Notes: generated by a model not told the origin, from the letters alone. Shown: positions 18,184 through 27,302, numbered from the stretch's first letter. The stretch is 49,979 bases of DNA from a bacterium (GCA_009995545.1 JAACPI010000006.1:1-49979); one strand, 5' to 3'. Made by a program: numbers and translations.

Positions 18184-18223
18184 GTGTACACCCTATGCAC
18201 ATTAACGTGCTCTGGGTATATAC
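18184..18223 (+). other. Strong RNA hairpin of unknown role in an intergenic gap
   Basis: The 126-nt gap between two membrane-protein genes holds a long imperfect hairpin. Outer stem 18184-18193 pairs with 18214-18223 (10 positions, one G-U and one A-C), then a 3x3 internal loop, then GCAC/GTGC (18197-18200 with 18207-18210) closed by ATTAAC. A perfect 16-nt palindrome, GAATTTAGCTAAATTC, lies immediately upstream (18168-18183). No T-tract follows, so it is not a standard terminator. It may stabilise the upstream mRNA or act as an attenuating structure. Confidence 0.5.
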
Positions 18224-18253
18224 TGCTCTAAACTGCTATTTTAACATCCGTGG

Positions 18254-18282
18254 TTTGCATATCAGCGTAAGACCAGTATAAA
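18254..18282 (+). promoter_or_regulatory. Promoter for the second half of the glycan locus
   Basis: TTTGCA (18254-18259), 17-nt spacer, TATAAA (18277-18282), then 11 nt to the ATG at 18294. Predicted leader about 5 nt. Confidence 0.5.
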
Positions 18283-18293
18283 ATAAATACATC

Positions 18294-19652
18294 ATGAAAT
18301 TGAACTTTACTAAAGTATTTTTAATATCCTTGTTTGTTTATCTTTTTTCCTTTTTTGTAGTTTATTTTTTTAACTTAAATAATTTAATCTTACAAAGTGA
18401 AGATTTAATTACCACATCTGCTGTTCCTTTTAGTATCCTTAAGCAAGGCAATTTAAACTTAGACGAGTACCATGATTTATTTGTAAGTAACTATCCTAAT
18501 CCTGACGACAAGTTGGCTCTAACCTACTATTTACGAACTACAGAGGGTCATTACTACTCTGCCTTCCCAATGCTTACTTCTTTTTTGGTTACACCTATTT
18601 ACGTAGTTCCGGTTCTTTTAAACTTACCTGTAACTATAAATTTAATTAGCATAATGAGTCGGGTTGGGGGAGCCTTGCTTGCTGCTTTAGCTGTAGCATT
18701 CTTTTATTTATTTTTAAAATCTTACTTTACTAAAAAATCGGTATATTTTGCAAAATTAAGTAACAAAAATATAGCGCTATTAGTTTTTATTTATGCCTTT
18801 GCCACAAATATGTTCTCCCTTAACAGTCAGGGTTTGTGGCAACATACTACAAGTAATCTGTTAATATCCTTGGCTTTATATTTTTTAGTTAAAAACAAAA
18901 TAGGTTTTACTGGTTTTATTTTAGGTTTAGCTACAATTGCCCGGCCCACAAATCTGCTTTCTTTAGCAGTATTTGCGTTTTTTATATTTATTAAAAATAA
19001 ATTTAAGTTAAAAATTATAGTAAGATACTCTGTCTTTGCCCTTATCCCTATCATTTTTGAAGTCAGTCTGATGTTTTTAATATATGGTAGCCTTTTAAAC
19101 ACAGGGTATGGGTCACAAATAAATACCTGGACAGGGAGCTTAGTTGAGGGGTTTTTAGGAATGTGGTTTAGTCCTAGTAAAGGTATATTAATTATTAGCC
19201 CTGTTTTTATTTTCTCACTTTATGGTATGTACTTATCCATAAAAAACTTTAAGTTATTTGATTTAGATTTTCTATCTTCAAAAATAGTAATAGCCCATAC
19301 ATTAATACTGTCTCTTTGGCATCATTGGTATGGAGGTTATTCTTGGGGGTATAGAATGGCTTCTGACATTATCCCTTTTTTGATAATTTTACTTATTCCT
19401 TTCGTTACCTCTAAGTACATGCACAGTAAAAAAATGAGCTTATTATTCTATTTTACAGTTGTATGGAGTGTTTTTATTCAGTTATTGGGTATAATAGTTT
19501 TCGACGGAACGTGGCACTTGCTCTACGACAAAGGTTCCAAAAATACTGATTGGTTGTGGAGCATTAAAGATAATCAAATATTTTTTTCAGTTAAGCGAAT
19601 ATTTTATAAAATAGGAGTTACAAATTCTAATCCCATAAAGATACTAAAATGA
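18294..19652 (+). CDS. GT-C-like membrane glycosyltransferase
   Basis: A 452-residue protein with about 10-11 helices. After helix 1 the outer loop reads LILQSEDLITTSAVPF, with acidic residues as in GT-C active sites. Near the C-terminus WYGGYSWGYRMASDIIPF (about 346-363) resembles the 'GG-x-SFG-x-R' segment of bacterial polyprenyl-phosphate mannosyltransferase-like proteins. It would add a sugar to the growing glycan on the outer face. It opens a new transcription unit with its own promoter and overlaps the following GT2 gene by 4 nt. Family by topology and motif; function inferred. Confidence 0.7.
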   Translation: MKLNFTKVFLISLFVYLFSFFVVYFFNLNNLILQSEDLITTSAVPFSILKQGNLNLDEYHDLFVSNYPNPDDKLALTYYLRTTEGHYYSAFPMLTSFLVTPIYVVPVLLNLPVTINLISIMSRVGGALLAALAVAFFYLFLKSYFTKKSVYFAKLSNKNIALLVFIYAFATNMFSLNSQGLWQHTTSNLLISLALYFLVKNKIGFTGFILGLATIARPTNLLSLAVFAFFIFIKNKFKLKIIVRYSVFALIPIIFEVSLMFLIYGSLLNTGYGSQINTWTGSLVEGFLGMWFSPSKGILIISPVFIFSLYGMYLSIKNFKLFDLDFLSSKIVIAHTLILSLWHHWYGGYSWGYRMASDIIPFLIILLIPFVTSKYMHSKKMSLLFYFTVVWSVFIQLLGIIVFDGTWHLLYDKGSKNTDWLWSIKDNQIFFSVKRIFYKIGVTNSNPIKILK

Positions 19653-20635
19653 AAAACGGCGTCTCAGTTATCTCTACAATATTAAACGAACAAGAAAGTT
19701 TACAAGATTTTGTAGTTAGTTTGTTCAATCAAACATACTGCCCCGACGAGGTAGTTATTGTAGATGGTGGATCTACAGATGGTACCCAAAAATTGCTACA
19801 AACTCTTGCAAAAAAATACATGGGTAAACTAGTTTATTTTATAGAGCCAGGTTTAAACATTAGTGCGGGTAGAAACTTTGCAATTAAAAAAGCTAAATAC
19901 CCTATTATTGCTAGTGTTGATGGGGGAGCAACCCTACAAAAAGACTGGTTAAAAAACTTAGTTAGTCCCTTGCAGCAAGATAAAAAAATTGATGTTGTTT
20001 CAGGTTTTTTTATCCCAGAAGTACATACAACTTTTGAAAAATACTTAGCTGGAGTAACTGTTCCTATAGTAGAGGAATTACAAGATGAAAAGTTTTTACC
20101 TTCAAGCAGGTCTATAGCCTTTAGAAAAGAGGCGTGGGAAAGTGTTAACGGTTATCCAGAATGGTTACCAATTTGTGAGGATTTAATTTTTGATATAAAG
20201 CTTAAAAATAAAGGTAAAAACTTTGTAGTAAATGCAAAGGCTTTAAGCAGCTGGAGACCAAGAGAGACTTTAAAAAAGTTTTTTATTCAGTACTTTAAAT
20301 ACGCAAGAGGGGACGGGCATGCAAAGCTTTGGTTAAGGCGTCATTTAATAAGGTACGTAGCATTTATAACAGGCATCTTGCTTATTTACATGTCTTTTAC
20401 TATTAGTGTTGTGTGGTTAGCTCCAGCATTTGTAGGGGGAATGATTTACAATTTAAAATTTTATAACAGATTTTTTAGACATTTTCCAAAAGAAAAATTG
20501 TATATAAATGTAGGTTCTTACTTTGTTATACCTTTTTTGGTAATTACTGGGGATGTAGCAAAAATGATTGGGTACCCTGTTGGTATTGTTCAAAGACTCA
20601 AAGGTAAAATAAAATTTGAAGAGTACAGAGAGTAG
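19649..20635 (+). CDS. GT2 glycosyltransferase with C-terminal membrane helices
   Basis: A 328-residue GT-A protein: SVISTILNEQESL at the N-terminus, VIVDGGSTDGT (about 32-42), DxD-like SVDGGATLQKDW (about 90), and PICEDLIFDIKLKNKG in the acceptor region. At least two hydrophobic helices near 235-290 should anchor it in the membrane, as in processive or lipid-acceptor GT2 enzymes. It overlaps the GT-C gene upstream by 4 nt, suggesting the two act in sequence. Donor unknown. Confidence 0.87.
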   Translation: MKNGVSVISTILNEQESLQDFVVSLFNQTYCPDEVVIVDGGSTDGTQKLLQTLAKKYMGKLVYFIEPGLNISAGRNFAIKKAKYPIIASVDGGATLQKDWLKNLVSPLQQDKKIDVVSGFFIPEVHTTFEKYLAGVTVPIVEELQDEKFLPSSRSIAFRKEAWESVNGYPEWLPICEDLIFDIKLKNKGKNFVVNAKALSSWRPRETLKKFFIQYFKYARGDGHAKLWLRRHLIRYVAFITGILLIYMSFTISVVWLAPAFVGGMIYNLKFYNRFFRHFPKEKLYINVGSYFVIPFLVITGDVAKMIGYPVGIVQRLKGKIKFEEYRE

Positions 20636-20655
20636 TTATAAATTAAAAATTGATA

Positions 20656-21564
20656 ATGCAGAGTTATAAAAGTGCTAATAATAAAATATTGCTTTCAATA
20701 ATAATTGCTAATTACAACACTAAAGAAATTCTTAAACTTTGCTTAAATAATTTAATCAAAATACCCTTAAATATCGAGATTATTGTGGTAGATAACGCCT
20801 CTACAGACGGTTCTGCCCAAATGGTAAGTAAAGAATTTAAGAATGTGGTTTTATATAAATCCACAAATAAAGGTATCTCTGCAGCTTATAACCTTGGTTT
20901 TAAAAAATCTAGGGGGGATTTTATTTTATATTTGGGAAGTGACGCTTTTCCCACTAAAGAATCTTTAAGTGAAAATATTAGGTTTTTACAGCAGAATAAA
21001 AAAGTTGGGGCTGTTACTTCAGCCCTGTATCTAGAAAACGGTAAACTAGACCTGGATGCGCACAGAGGCATACCCACACCTTGGGTAGCATTAACTCATT
21101 TTTTATATTTGGATAGGGTATTTTCAAAATCAAAAATTTTTAGCGGATATTTTTTGGGGTATAAAGATATGCAGGTTCCTCATGCAGTGGGTTTGTGTAT
21201 CAGCCACTATTTACTGGTTAAAAGAGAGGTTATTTTAAAACTAAATGGCTGGGATGAAGATTTTTTTGTTTTTGGAGAAGATGTAGACTTTTGTTATAGA
21301 CTGCAGCAGATTGGTTTTTTTATTTATTACTTGCCCAATTGCAAAGTTAAGCATTTAAAGGGTGTAAGTGTAGGTACTAGAAAACATTCTACTAATGTTT
21401 CTACTGCTTCAATTACTACTAAAAAAAGAATGAGAAAACTTTCTACAAATGCTATGAGAATGTTTTATAAAAAACATTTTATGCATAAATATCCTTTTTA
21501 TGTAACTTACCCCGTTTTTGCTGCAACCTACATAATGGAATTTTTGCGTGGTATTAAAAAGTAG
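20656..21564 (+). CDS. GT2 glycosyltransferase, rhamnosyltransferase-like
   Basis: About 302 residues. GT-A motifs are SIIIANYNTKEIL, VVDNASTDGS, LYLGSDAFPTKESL at the DxD position, and FVFGEDVDFCYRLQQIG as the acceptor/base motif. It resembles the protein at 8431 and others of the RfbF/WbbL-like group. A TTG at 20650 is in frame, but the ATG at 20656 is preferred because it fits the usual short N-terminus. The stop codon lies inside a 7-bp hairpin that may end this transcript. Confidence 0.86.
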   Translation: MQSYKSANNKILLSIIIANYNTKEILKLCLNNLIKIPLNIEIIVVDNASTDGSAQMVSKEFKNVVLYKSTNKGISAAYNLGFKKSRGDFILYLGSDAFPTKESLSENIRFLQQNKKVGAVTSALYLENGKLDLDAHRGIPTPWVALTHFLYLDRVFSKSKIFSGYFLGYKDMQVPHAVGLCISHYLLVKREVILKLNGWDEDFFVFGEDVDFCYRLQQIGFFIYYLPNCKVKHLKGVSVGTRKHSTNVSTASITTKKRMRKLSTNAMRMFYKKHFMHKYPFYVTYPVFAATYIMEFLRGIKK

Positions 21565-21581
21565 AGGGTGATATTCTACTT
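21559..21581 (+). terminator. Possible terminator hairpin overlapping a stop codon
   Basis: AAGTAGA (21559-21565) pairs perfectly with TCTACTT (21575-21581) across a 9-nt loop and includes the stop codon of the GT2 gene. Only a T/A mix follows, so termination would be weak. Confidence 0.3.
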
Positions 21582-21591
21582 ATTAGTTACT

Positions 21592-21597
21592 TATAGT
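21592..21597 (+). promoter_or_regulatory. -10 element of a near-leaderless promoter
   Basis: TATAGT (5 of 6 to TATAAT) lies 7 nt before the ATG at 21605; predicted leader about 1 nt. No clear -35 is seen. Confidence 0.45.
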
Positions 21598-21604
21598 TAA
21601 TCTT

Positions 21605-22804
21605 ATGAAAATTGGATTTGATGCACGATTTATAAAACAGACAGGTGTAGGTAGATATATTCAAAATATTCTTCCCCTAATGATCTCGCGTAGTTCTAAA
21701 GATCAATGGGTAGTACTTTTATTGAACGAAGACGTAACGTATTTTAAAAGTTTACTAAGTAGTAAAAGCTTACAAAGGGTAAAAATCATAAAAACAAACG
21801 TTAGGTGGCATTCCCTTAAAGAGCAGTTAGTTGTTCCCTATATCTTTTACAAAGAGGGGGTAGGTATCCTACATGTCCCATATATTAATGTGCCTATTTT
21901 TTATTTTAAAAAGTTAGTAACTACTGTTCACGATTTAACTATTCTAACCCATAAAACTGGTAAGGCCTCCACCCATGGTTATTTACTTTATTCCTTAAAA
22001 CGAGTTGGTTTTAGACTTGCTCTTTTTAGAGCCTTAAATAGTTATAAAATTTTGGTGGTTTCTAATTCTGTAAAAACTGAAATACTACAAAGATTTAGTT
22101 GGGTAAAAAGTAGTAATTTATATGTAACCACTAACGGTTATAGCAAGTTGCCCCTACCAAAATCTAAACCAGAGATTAAAGAGGTAGAAACTTTTTTTAA
22201 AGATAAAAAAATAAGTAAAAATAGGCCCTACTTTTTTTATGTGGGCAACCTGCACCCCCATAAAAACATGGATAAAACAGTGGATTTTTTAAACAATTAT
22301 TTTAAAAAGCACCCCAATTTTTCTTTGGTTATTGCTGGTAAAAATGACTACTTTATGACTGTTTTACAGCAAAAAGTTGTAAGTCTTGATAATAATAAAA
22401 ATTTTCATTTTTTTCCAAATCCTACAGATGGGCAGTTAAATTTACTTTATAGGTGTTCCAAATTGGTTTTACTTCCATCTTTAAAAGAAGGTTTTGGGTT
22501 GCAGGTTTTAGAGGCCATGTCTTTAAACTGTTTAATTCTTTGCTCTAAAATACCCGCCTACCTAGAGGTAGGAAGCTCTTACTGTGATTATTATGATGCT
22601 AAATCTGAAAAATCTCTAACCTTAGCTTTAAATAAAATTATTGCCTTAAATAAATCTAGTAAAGAATTAAGGATTAAAAATTACCCTAAAAACCTTAAAA
22701 ATTATTCATGGTCAGAAACCGCTAAAACAACCTTATTAATATACAAAGGCTCCTTGGGTCAAGTTAAAAAAGCGCTTAAAATTCTTCCAAAACCGTATAA
22801 ATGA
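21605..22804 (+). CDS. GT-B glycosyltransferase, GT4 family
   Basis: A 399-residue protein with the mannosyltransferase-type start MKIGFDARFIKQTGVGRYI (glycine-rich loop at 14-17), the DLT of TTVHDLTIL, donor-domain start FFYVGNLHPHKNMDK, and the E-x7-E motif in SLKEGFGLQVLEAMS. This is the WbaZ/MtfB-like GT4 group, which adds mannose and similar sugars to lipid-linked O-antigen-type glycans. It is cytosolic and overlaps the next GT4 by 4 nt (ATGA), so the two are coupled. Confidence 0.9.
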   Translation: MKIGFDARFIKQTGVGRYIQNILPLMISRSSKDQWVVLLLNEDVTYFKSLLSSKSLQRVKIIKTNVRWHSLKEQLVVPYIFYKEGVGILHVPYINVPIFYFKKLVTTVHDLTILTHKTGKASTHGYLLYSLKRVGFRLALFRALNSYKILVVSNSVKTEILQRFSWVKSSNLYVTTNGYSKLPLPKSKPEIKEVETFFKDKKISKNRPYFFYVGNLHPHKNMDKTVDFLNNYFKKHPNFSLVIAGKNDYFMTVLQQKVVSLDNNKNFHFFPNPTDGQLNLLYRCSKLVLLPSLKEGFGLQVLEAMSLNCLILCSKIPAYLEVGSSYCDYYDAKSEKSLTLALNKIIALNKSSKELRIKNYPKNLKNYSWSETAKTTLLIYKGSLGQVKKALKILPKPYK

Positions 22805-23895
22805 AAATAGCTCTCATTTACGATGACTTACATCAAAGGGGTGGGGGAGAGGGTCTTTTTTTTAATCTAGTAAGTATTTTTCCAAAAGCTTCTATTTTTG
22901 TTCCAATTATTTCTAACGATCATTTAAAATCGTTAGTTAAAAGAAAAGTTTTTAAATCTACTTTTTTAAGTTTTTTAGCAAATAAAGGTGAATTTTTGTA
23001 TAAAATATCTTCATTTTTTTCATTATTTTGGTTTGAAAATCTGTATTTAGGTGAGTATGATTTAGTTATTTCTTTAAGTAATCGCTTTGCCCACTGTGTT
23101 ATAACAACGCCTCAAACCAAACATATTTCTATAGTCACTAGTCCTATTAGAGAAGTTTGGGAAACACCTTTAAATAATTCAGATAGTACGGGTAGTTTAT
23201 TCTTTAAGATTACAAAAAATCTTTTACGAACTTACAATTTTTATTCGGCAAGACGCCCCGATTTAGTTGTTCCTATAAGTCAGTTTGTTGCAAAAAAAAT
23301 TGATAAATCTTGGAGAATTGATAAAAAAAATGTTTTTACTCTTTACCCACCCTTACAGCCGATTTCGTTTACAACCCCCAATCATTCTAGAAAGAAATTT
23401 TCTAATTACATCTTATTAGTTAGTAGGCTAAATAAATGGAAATACCCTTATATTAAACAAGCTTTAGAAGAATTAAAGAACACAAACTTAAAAATAAAAC
23501 ACGTAGGTAGTGGTCCTTTACTTAAATGCGCCCGGCAAGATTTTAAAAAATATAAAAATATAGAATTTTTAGGCAGGGTCAGTGATAAAAAACTAGGCTC
23601 CTTGTATAGCAACGCTCACGTTTTTTTACATCCTCAACTAGAAGATTTTGGTTTAACTCCCCTAGAGGCTATAAGTTTTGGTGTGCCGGTTGTCGCTTAC
23701 CGCTCGGGAGGGGTTTTGGAATACTTAAACAGTAAAGTCGCTCTATTTTATTCTAAAACTTCCGAGATTCCTTTTATTATTAATTCTATACCTAATAATT
23801 TTATTGATATAAAAGAGGCTAAAAAAATACTAGAGTTACATACTTTAGAAAAATTCAGGTATAATTTGCTCCAATTAATTAAAACTGTAAAATAA
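22801..23895 (+). CDS. GT-B glycosyltransferase, GT4 family
   Basis: A 364-residue protein starting MKIALIYDDLHQRGGGEG, like the group that begins 'MKIALVHDWL-x-x-RGGAE'. Further marks are PISQFVAKKI, the donor-domain start LLVSRLNKWKY, and E-x7-E in HPQLEDFGLTPLEAIS followed by GVPVVAYRSGGVLEYL. It probably transfers mannose or a related sugar. Start ATG overlaps the previous stop; the sugar transferase follows after 4 nt. Confidence 0.9.
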   Translation: MKIALIYDDLHQRGGGEGLFFNLVSIFPKASIFVPIISNDHLKSLVKRKVFKSTFLSFLANKGEFLYKISSFFSLFWFENLYLGEYDLVISLSNRFAHCVITTPQTKHISIVTSPIREVWETPLNNSDSTGSLFFKITKNLLRTYNFYSARRPDLVVPISQFVAKKIDKSWRIDKKNVFTLYPPLQPISFTTPNHSRKKFSNYILLVSRLNKWKYPYIKQALEELKNTNLKIKHVGSGPLLKCARQDFKKYKNIEFLGRVSDKKLGSLYSNAHVFLHPQLEDFGLTPLEAISFGVPVVAYRSGGVLEYLNSKVALFYSKTSEIPFIINSIPNNFIDIKEAKKILELHTLEKFRYNLLQLIKTVK

Positions 23896-23899
23896 CGAT

Positions 23900-24598
23900 A
23901 TGTTATCTTTTTTAAGCTTAAGCCCAGATTTTAGAAACCCTAACCTGAATGTAATTCCTAAAAGAATGAATTGTCCATTTTGTGCTGTTTTTGGTAGGTT
24001 TTTAGACATAGTCGTGTCAGTTATAGCCCTCTTAGTATTTTCTCCCTTTCTTCTCTTGGTAGCCGTTTGTATTTATATAGAGGATAATGGCAATCCATTT
24101 TTTGTAGATCATAGGGTTGGTAAAAACAAGCAAACCTTTAACTTTTACAAGTTTAGGTCCATGTTTATAAACGCTTCTGATTTAGAAAGAAACAATAAAA
24201 AGATTTATAAACAGCTTAGATCCGGTGAGCATAAGGTTAAAGATCACCCTTATGTAACTAAAGTAGGTAGATTTATTAGAAAGTACTCTATAGATGAAAT
24301 GCCTCAATTCATAAATGTTCTTTTGGGAGATATGAGTATAGTGGGTCCCAGAGCTTTAAAAATTGACGAAGAAGATAAGTTTAGAACGGAAAACCCCGAT
24401 ATTGCTAAATACTTAGATGTTATTTTTGAGGTAAAGCCTGGAATAACTGGTTTTTGGCAGGTTAGTGGTAGAAGCAAAATTGATTTTGAAAAACGTATTA
24501 AAATGGAGGCCTACTATGCTCGTGTTAAAGATATTGTTAATGATATACTAATAATGCTAGAAACGCCTCTTGCCGTTATAAGAGCAGAGACACATTAA
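23900..24598 (+). CDS. Initiating phosphoglycosyl transferase (bacterial sugar transferase)
   Basis: A 232-residue monotopic enzyme of the PglC/WcaJ-C family, which transfers a sugar phosphate from a UDP-sugar to undecaprenyl phosphate and so starts glycan assembly. Seen: one N-terminal hydrophobic segment (about 34-60, the re-entrant helix), FYKFRSM, the catalytic Asp-Glu pair in SIDEMPQF, GDMSIVGPRAL, and PGITGFWQVSGRS. It is the short form, without the four extra N-terminal helices of WcaJ. It ends the glycan locus; all later sugars would be added by the upstream glycosyltransferases. Confidence 0.93.
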   Translation: MLSFLSLSPDFRNPNLNVIPKRMNCPFCAVFGRFLDIVVSVIALLVFSPFLLLVAVCIYIEDNGNPFFVDHRVGKNKQTFNFYKFRSMFINASDLERNNKKIYKQLRSGEHKVKDHPYVTKVGRFIRKYSIDEMPQFINVLLGDMSIVGPRALKIDEEDKFRTENPDIAKYLDVIFEVKPGITGFWQVSGRSKIDFEKRIKMEAYYARVKDIVNDILIMLETPLAVIRAETH

Positions 24599-24614
24599 CT
24601 AATTTAAGTTTATT

Positions 24615-26654
24615 ATGGAAAATTTTTATGCGCCAAAGGCTAAGTTTAATTTTAAGTTACCTTTTTCAAAATTTAAGTTGCCCTCTTTTAAGTTAAAAAA
24701 TTCTAAAGTGACTGATTTACCAGATAGATCGGTTTCGGGTATTTCTAAAAAAACCTTTAAATTTCCCTGGAAGATTTTACTTAAATCTGTAGGAATTTTA
24801 CTACTAGTTATAGTAATTTTACTTGCTATAGTGGGTTTAATTTATGGAAAACCCGCCTACGATATATATAAAGCCTCTAAAAAATTACAAGATAGCTCCT
24901 ATGGTTTAAAAACCTCTTTAAAGACACAGGATTTAGAACAGATAAACCTAAACTTAAACGCTTTTGAAAAAGATTACGAAGAATTCAAAGTGGTTTATTT
25001 CGCTAAATCTCCTAAACTGAAAACCCTACCTTTCGTAAAAAACTATGTTACTGATGTAGATACTCTTATGAACGTTGGTGATAAAAGTATTGCTTTGGGG
25101 TATCTGTTCTTAGACACCCTCGAGCCTTACGCCAGTGACTTGGGGTTAAAAAAAGGTGCAGAACATTTAACAAACGAGCAACGAATAACAAGACTTGCTG
25201 AGGTTTTACCAAAAATTTCTGGAGAAGTGACTAAATTATCCGGACTTATTGGGGAGATAGACACTGAGTTGCAAAAGATAGACGCAACAAAATATCCTGA
25301 AACAATAAATGGGACCCCTGTTAGGGAGCAGATAGTCTCACTTCAAGCTGTTACTTCTCAATTGGCAGAAAAATCCCCTAAATTTAAGGTTTTATTTGAA
25401 CAATTACCTGCATTAATTGGGGTTGGTGAAAAAAAGACTTATCTAGTTTTGATGGCTAATAGTTTAGAGCTTAGAATGAATGGTGGTTTTACAACCTTTG
25501 GGGTAGTGGTTAGTGTGTTAGACGGTGTTCCAACTATTGAGAGGTCTGTAGATACCTATTTTATTGATGTTGATGACTCTGCGTTAGTAAACACCAATGT
25601 CCCTTATTTTTTAAGGGATTACTTAAGGGTTAATAGACTCTATGTTAGAGATGCCCTTTCCGTTTACCCTGACTATACTCAAGGCGTAGACTTATTTATT
25701 AATCGTTATTGGAATATTCACCAAGGAGGGGCTGCAGGTTATCTACCGCCTGTTGATGGTGTAATTTCTGTAAACACACATTTGGCAGAAAAATTATTAG
25801 AGGTTCTAGGTCCTGTTAATGTTTCGGGTAGGTCTTTTAAAACAGACGAAGGTACCTACAAAGGTTTCGGCGATACCGAATTCAGCAGCGATAATGTTTT
25901 ATATAATTTAGAGGTAATTGCAAACTCCGATCTTTCACAAATTCAAGGCAGAAAAGATATCATTATGTTCTTAATGGAAAGCATTTTAAATAATGTTTTA
26001 AATGCTAAAACTGAGAACTTAATTCCTTTATCTAGTGCCTTTTTAGAGGCGTTGGGGACCAAGGATGTAATGATTTATGTAACAGACCCTGTTGTGCAAG
26101 CTGGAATTGACGAACTAAATTATTCTGGAAGAGTTATTGCAGCACCGGATAATACCTGGGACTACAATTTCATTTTGCATAGTAATTTTGGTGGGGGTAA
26201 ACGAGACTGGCTAGTAACAAGAGAAACTTCTAAATCTGTTTATATAAAAGACGGCTTAAACTTCTCAAAAATTAATTTAGTTATTAAAAATCCTAAAGCA
26301 CCTGACTGGTGGGAACCTTCTTGGTTGTATGCTTACCCAGACTACGTACGTATCTATGTTCCTAAAGGTTCTAAACTAGCTGATTCTAAGGTAAACCTAG
26401 ATCAGGAAATAAACGTTCGGCAAATGGAAGATACTGATCATAATTTAGACTTTATAGAGTTCTTCGTACGTATACCTGAAGGAGAAAGTGCTGACGTTAC
26501 TATTGAGTATGAATTGCCTTCTGAGGTAGATTTAAAAAACTACAAGTTGTTTGTTCAAAAACAAAGTGGAATTCATAACGAAGTTTATACCGTGACTAGA
26601 GATAATGAAGAAAAGAAAGTGATTCTAAACAGTGACTTGGAAGTCAGGTTTTAG
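24615..26654 (+). CDS. DUF4012 membrane-anchored extracellular protein
   Basis: A 679-residue protein. The cytosolic N-terminus (1-50) is Lys/Phe/Pro-rich with repeated FKLP-like units, then one strong helix (about 55-76), then an extracellular region of about 600 residues. A helical segment (80-250) leads into YLVLMANSLELRMNGGFTTFG (about 275-295), the hallmark of DUF4012. The family is frequent in Gram-positives and candidate-phyla bacteria, often beside polysaccharide genes, and its function is unknown. The position right after the initiating transferase suggests a role in glycan attachment or display. No hydrolase motif is apparent. Confidence 0.85.
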   Translation: MENFYAPKAKFNFKLPFSKFKLPSFKLKNSKVTDLPDRSVSGISKKTFKFPWKILLKSVGILLLVIVILLAIVGLIYGKPAYDIYKASKKLQDSSYGLKTSLKTQDLEQINLNLNAFEKDYEEFKVVYFAKSPKLKTLPFVKNYVTDVDTLMNVGDKSIALGYLFLDTLEPYASDLGLKKGAEHLTNEQRITRLAEVLPKISGEVTKLSGLIGEIDTELQKIDATKYPETINGTPVREQIVSLQAVTSQLAEKSPKFKVLFEQLPALIGVGEKKTYLVLMANSLELRMNGGFTTFGVVVSVLDGVPTIERSVDTYFIDVDDSALVNTNVPYFLRDYLRVNRLYVRDALSVYPDYTQGVDLFINRYWNIHQGGAAGYLPPVDGVISVNTHLAEKLLEVLGPVNVSGRSFKTDEGTYKGFGDTEFSSDNVLYNLEVIANSDLSQIQGRKDIIMFLMESILNNVLNAKTENLIPLSSAFLEALGTKDVMIYVTDPVVQAGIDELNYSGRVIAAPDNTWDYNFILHSNFGGGKRDWLVTRETSKSVYIKDGLNFSKINLVIKNPKAPDWWEPSWLYAYPDYVRIYVPKGSKLADSKVNLDQEINVRQMEDTDHNLDFIEFFVRIPEGESADVTIEYELPSEVDLKNYKLFVQKQSGIHNEVYTVTRDNEEKKVILNSDLEVRF

Positions 26655-26681
26655 AAACTTTTTCAGTAGACTTGTAAATGT

Positions 26682-27272
26682 ATGAATCTTAAATCTGAGG
26701 GAGTAATTATTTCTTCTGTAAATTCTAAAGACGCTGATCGTATATATAGGATATACACTAAAGAGTATGGAAAAATAACCTGTATTGGAAAAGGGGTTAG
26801 AAACTTAAAATCAAAGAGGTCTCCTCAATTAGATACTTTAAATTTAGTAACGCTCGGTTTAAATAAAAAAGACGATTTCTATTATATAGAATCTGCTAAT
26901 CTATTAAATGACTTCAAAAGAGTAAAGGCCAACTTAACTGTGTCGAGTTGGTCTTTATATTTGTTAGAATCTTTGTCTCTGCTAACCGAAGAGAAGGATT
27001 ATTATTTATATACTTGTCTTGTTGAATCTTTAAATTCTTTAAATAAAAAACCTTCAAAACGTACAGTATATTCTTTTTTAAAGAACCTGATTTTAAGAGA
27101 GGGTTACTGGGACTACGAGTACGAAAACACCAATCCTTACCTAAAACTGATTGACAGTGATATGGTCCCAAGTAATATGGATCAGAAAAAAATAGATATT
27201 TTCTTTAACTCATTATTGGAGGCAATTTCTGAAAGAAGACTTAACTCTTTACTGCTCTTAAAAAACTTATAG
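26682..27272 (+). CDS. recO: DNA repair protein RecO, short form
   Basis: A 196-residue protein. The N-terminal OB fold is clear: EGVIISSVNSKDADRIYRIY then YGKITCIGKGVRNLKSKRSP and LDTLNLVTLGL. RecO binds single-stranded DNA and helps RecR load RecA for recombinational repair. The family is usually 230-260 residues, so the C-terminal helical part is short, and there is no CxxC zinc site. It is placed directly before the glyS T-box promoter. Assignment rests on the N-terminal domain. Confidence 0.82.
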   Translation: MNLKSEGVIISSVNSKDADRIYRIYTKEYGKITCIGKGVRNLKSKRSPQLDTLNLVTLGLNKKDDFYYIESANLLNDFKRVKANLTVSSWSLYLLESLSLLTEEKDYYLYTCLVESLNSLNKKPSKRTVYSFLKNLILREGYWDYEYENTNPYLKLIDSDMVPSNMDQKKIDIFFNSLLEAISERRLNSLLLLKNL

Positions 27273-27275
27273 CTG

Positions 27276-27302
27276 TTGACTGACTAGTCCGTATATTATA
27301 AT
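27276..27302 (+). promoter_or_regulatory. Promoter of the glyS T-box transcript
   Basis: TTGACT (27276-27281) and TATAAT (27297-27302) are separated by 15 nt, slightly short; TAATCT at 27299 gives a 17-nt spacer. It starts 3 nt after the recO stop. Confidence 0.6.

Noticed and set aside
18184-18223. Intergenic hairpin as an intrinsic terminator
   Set aside because: The stem is not GC-rich at its base and no T-run follows; it was kept as an unassigned structure.
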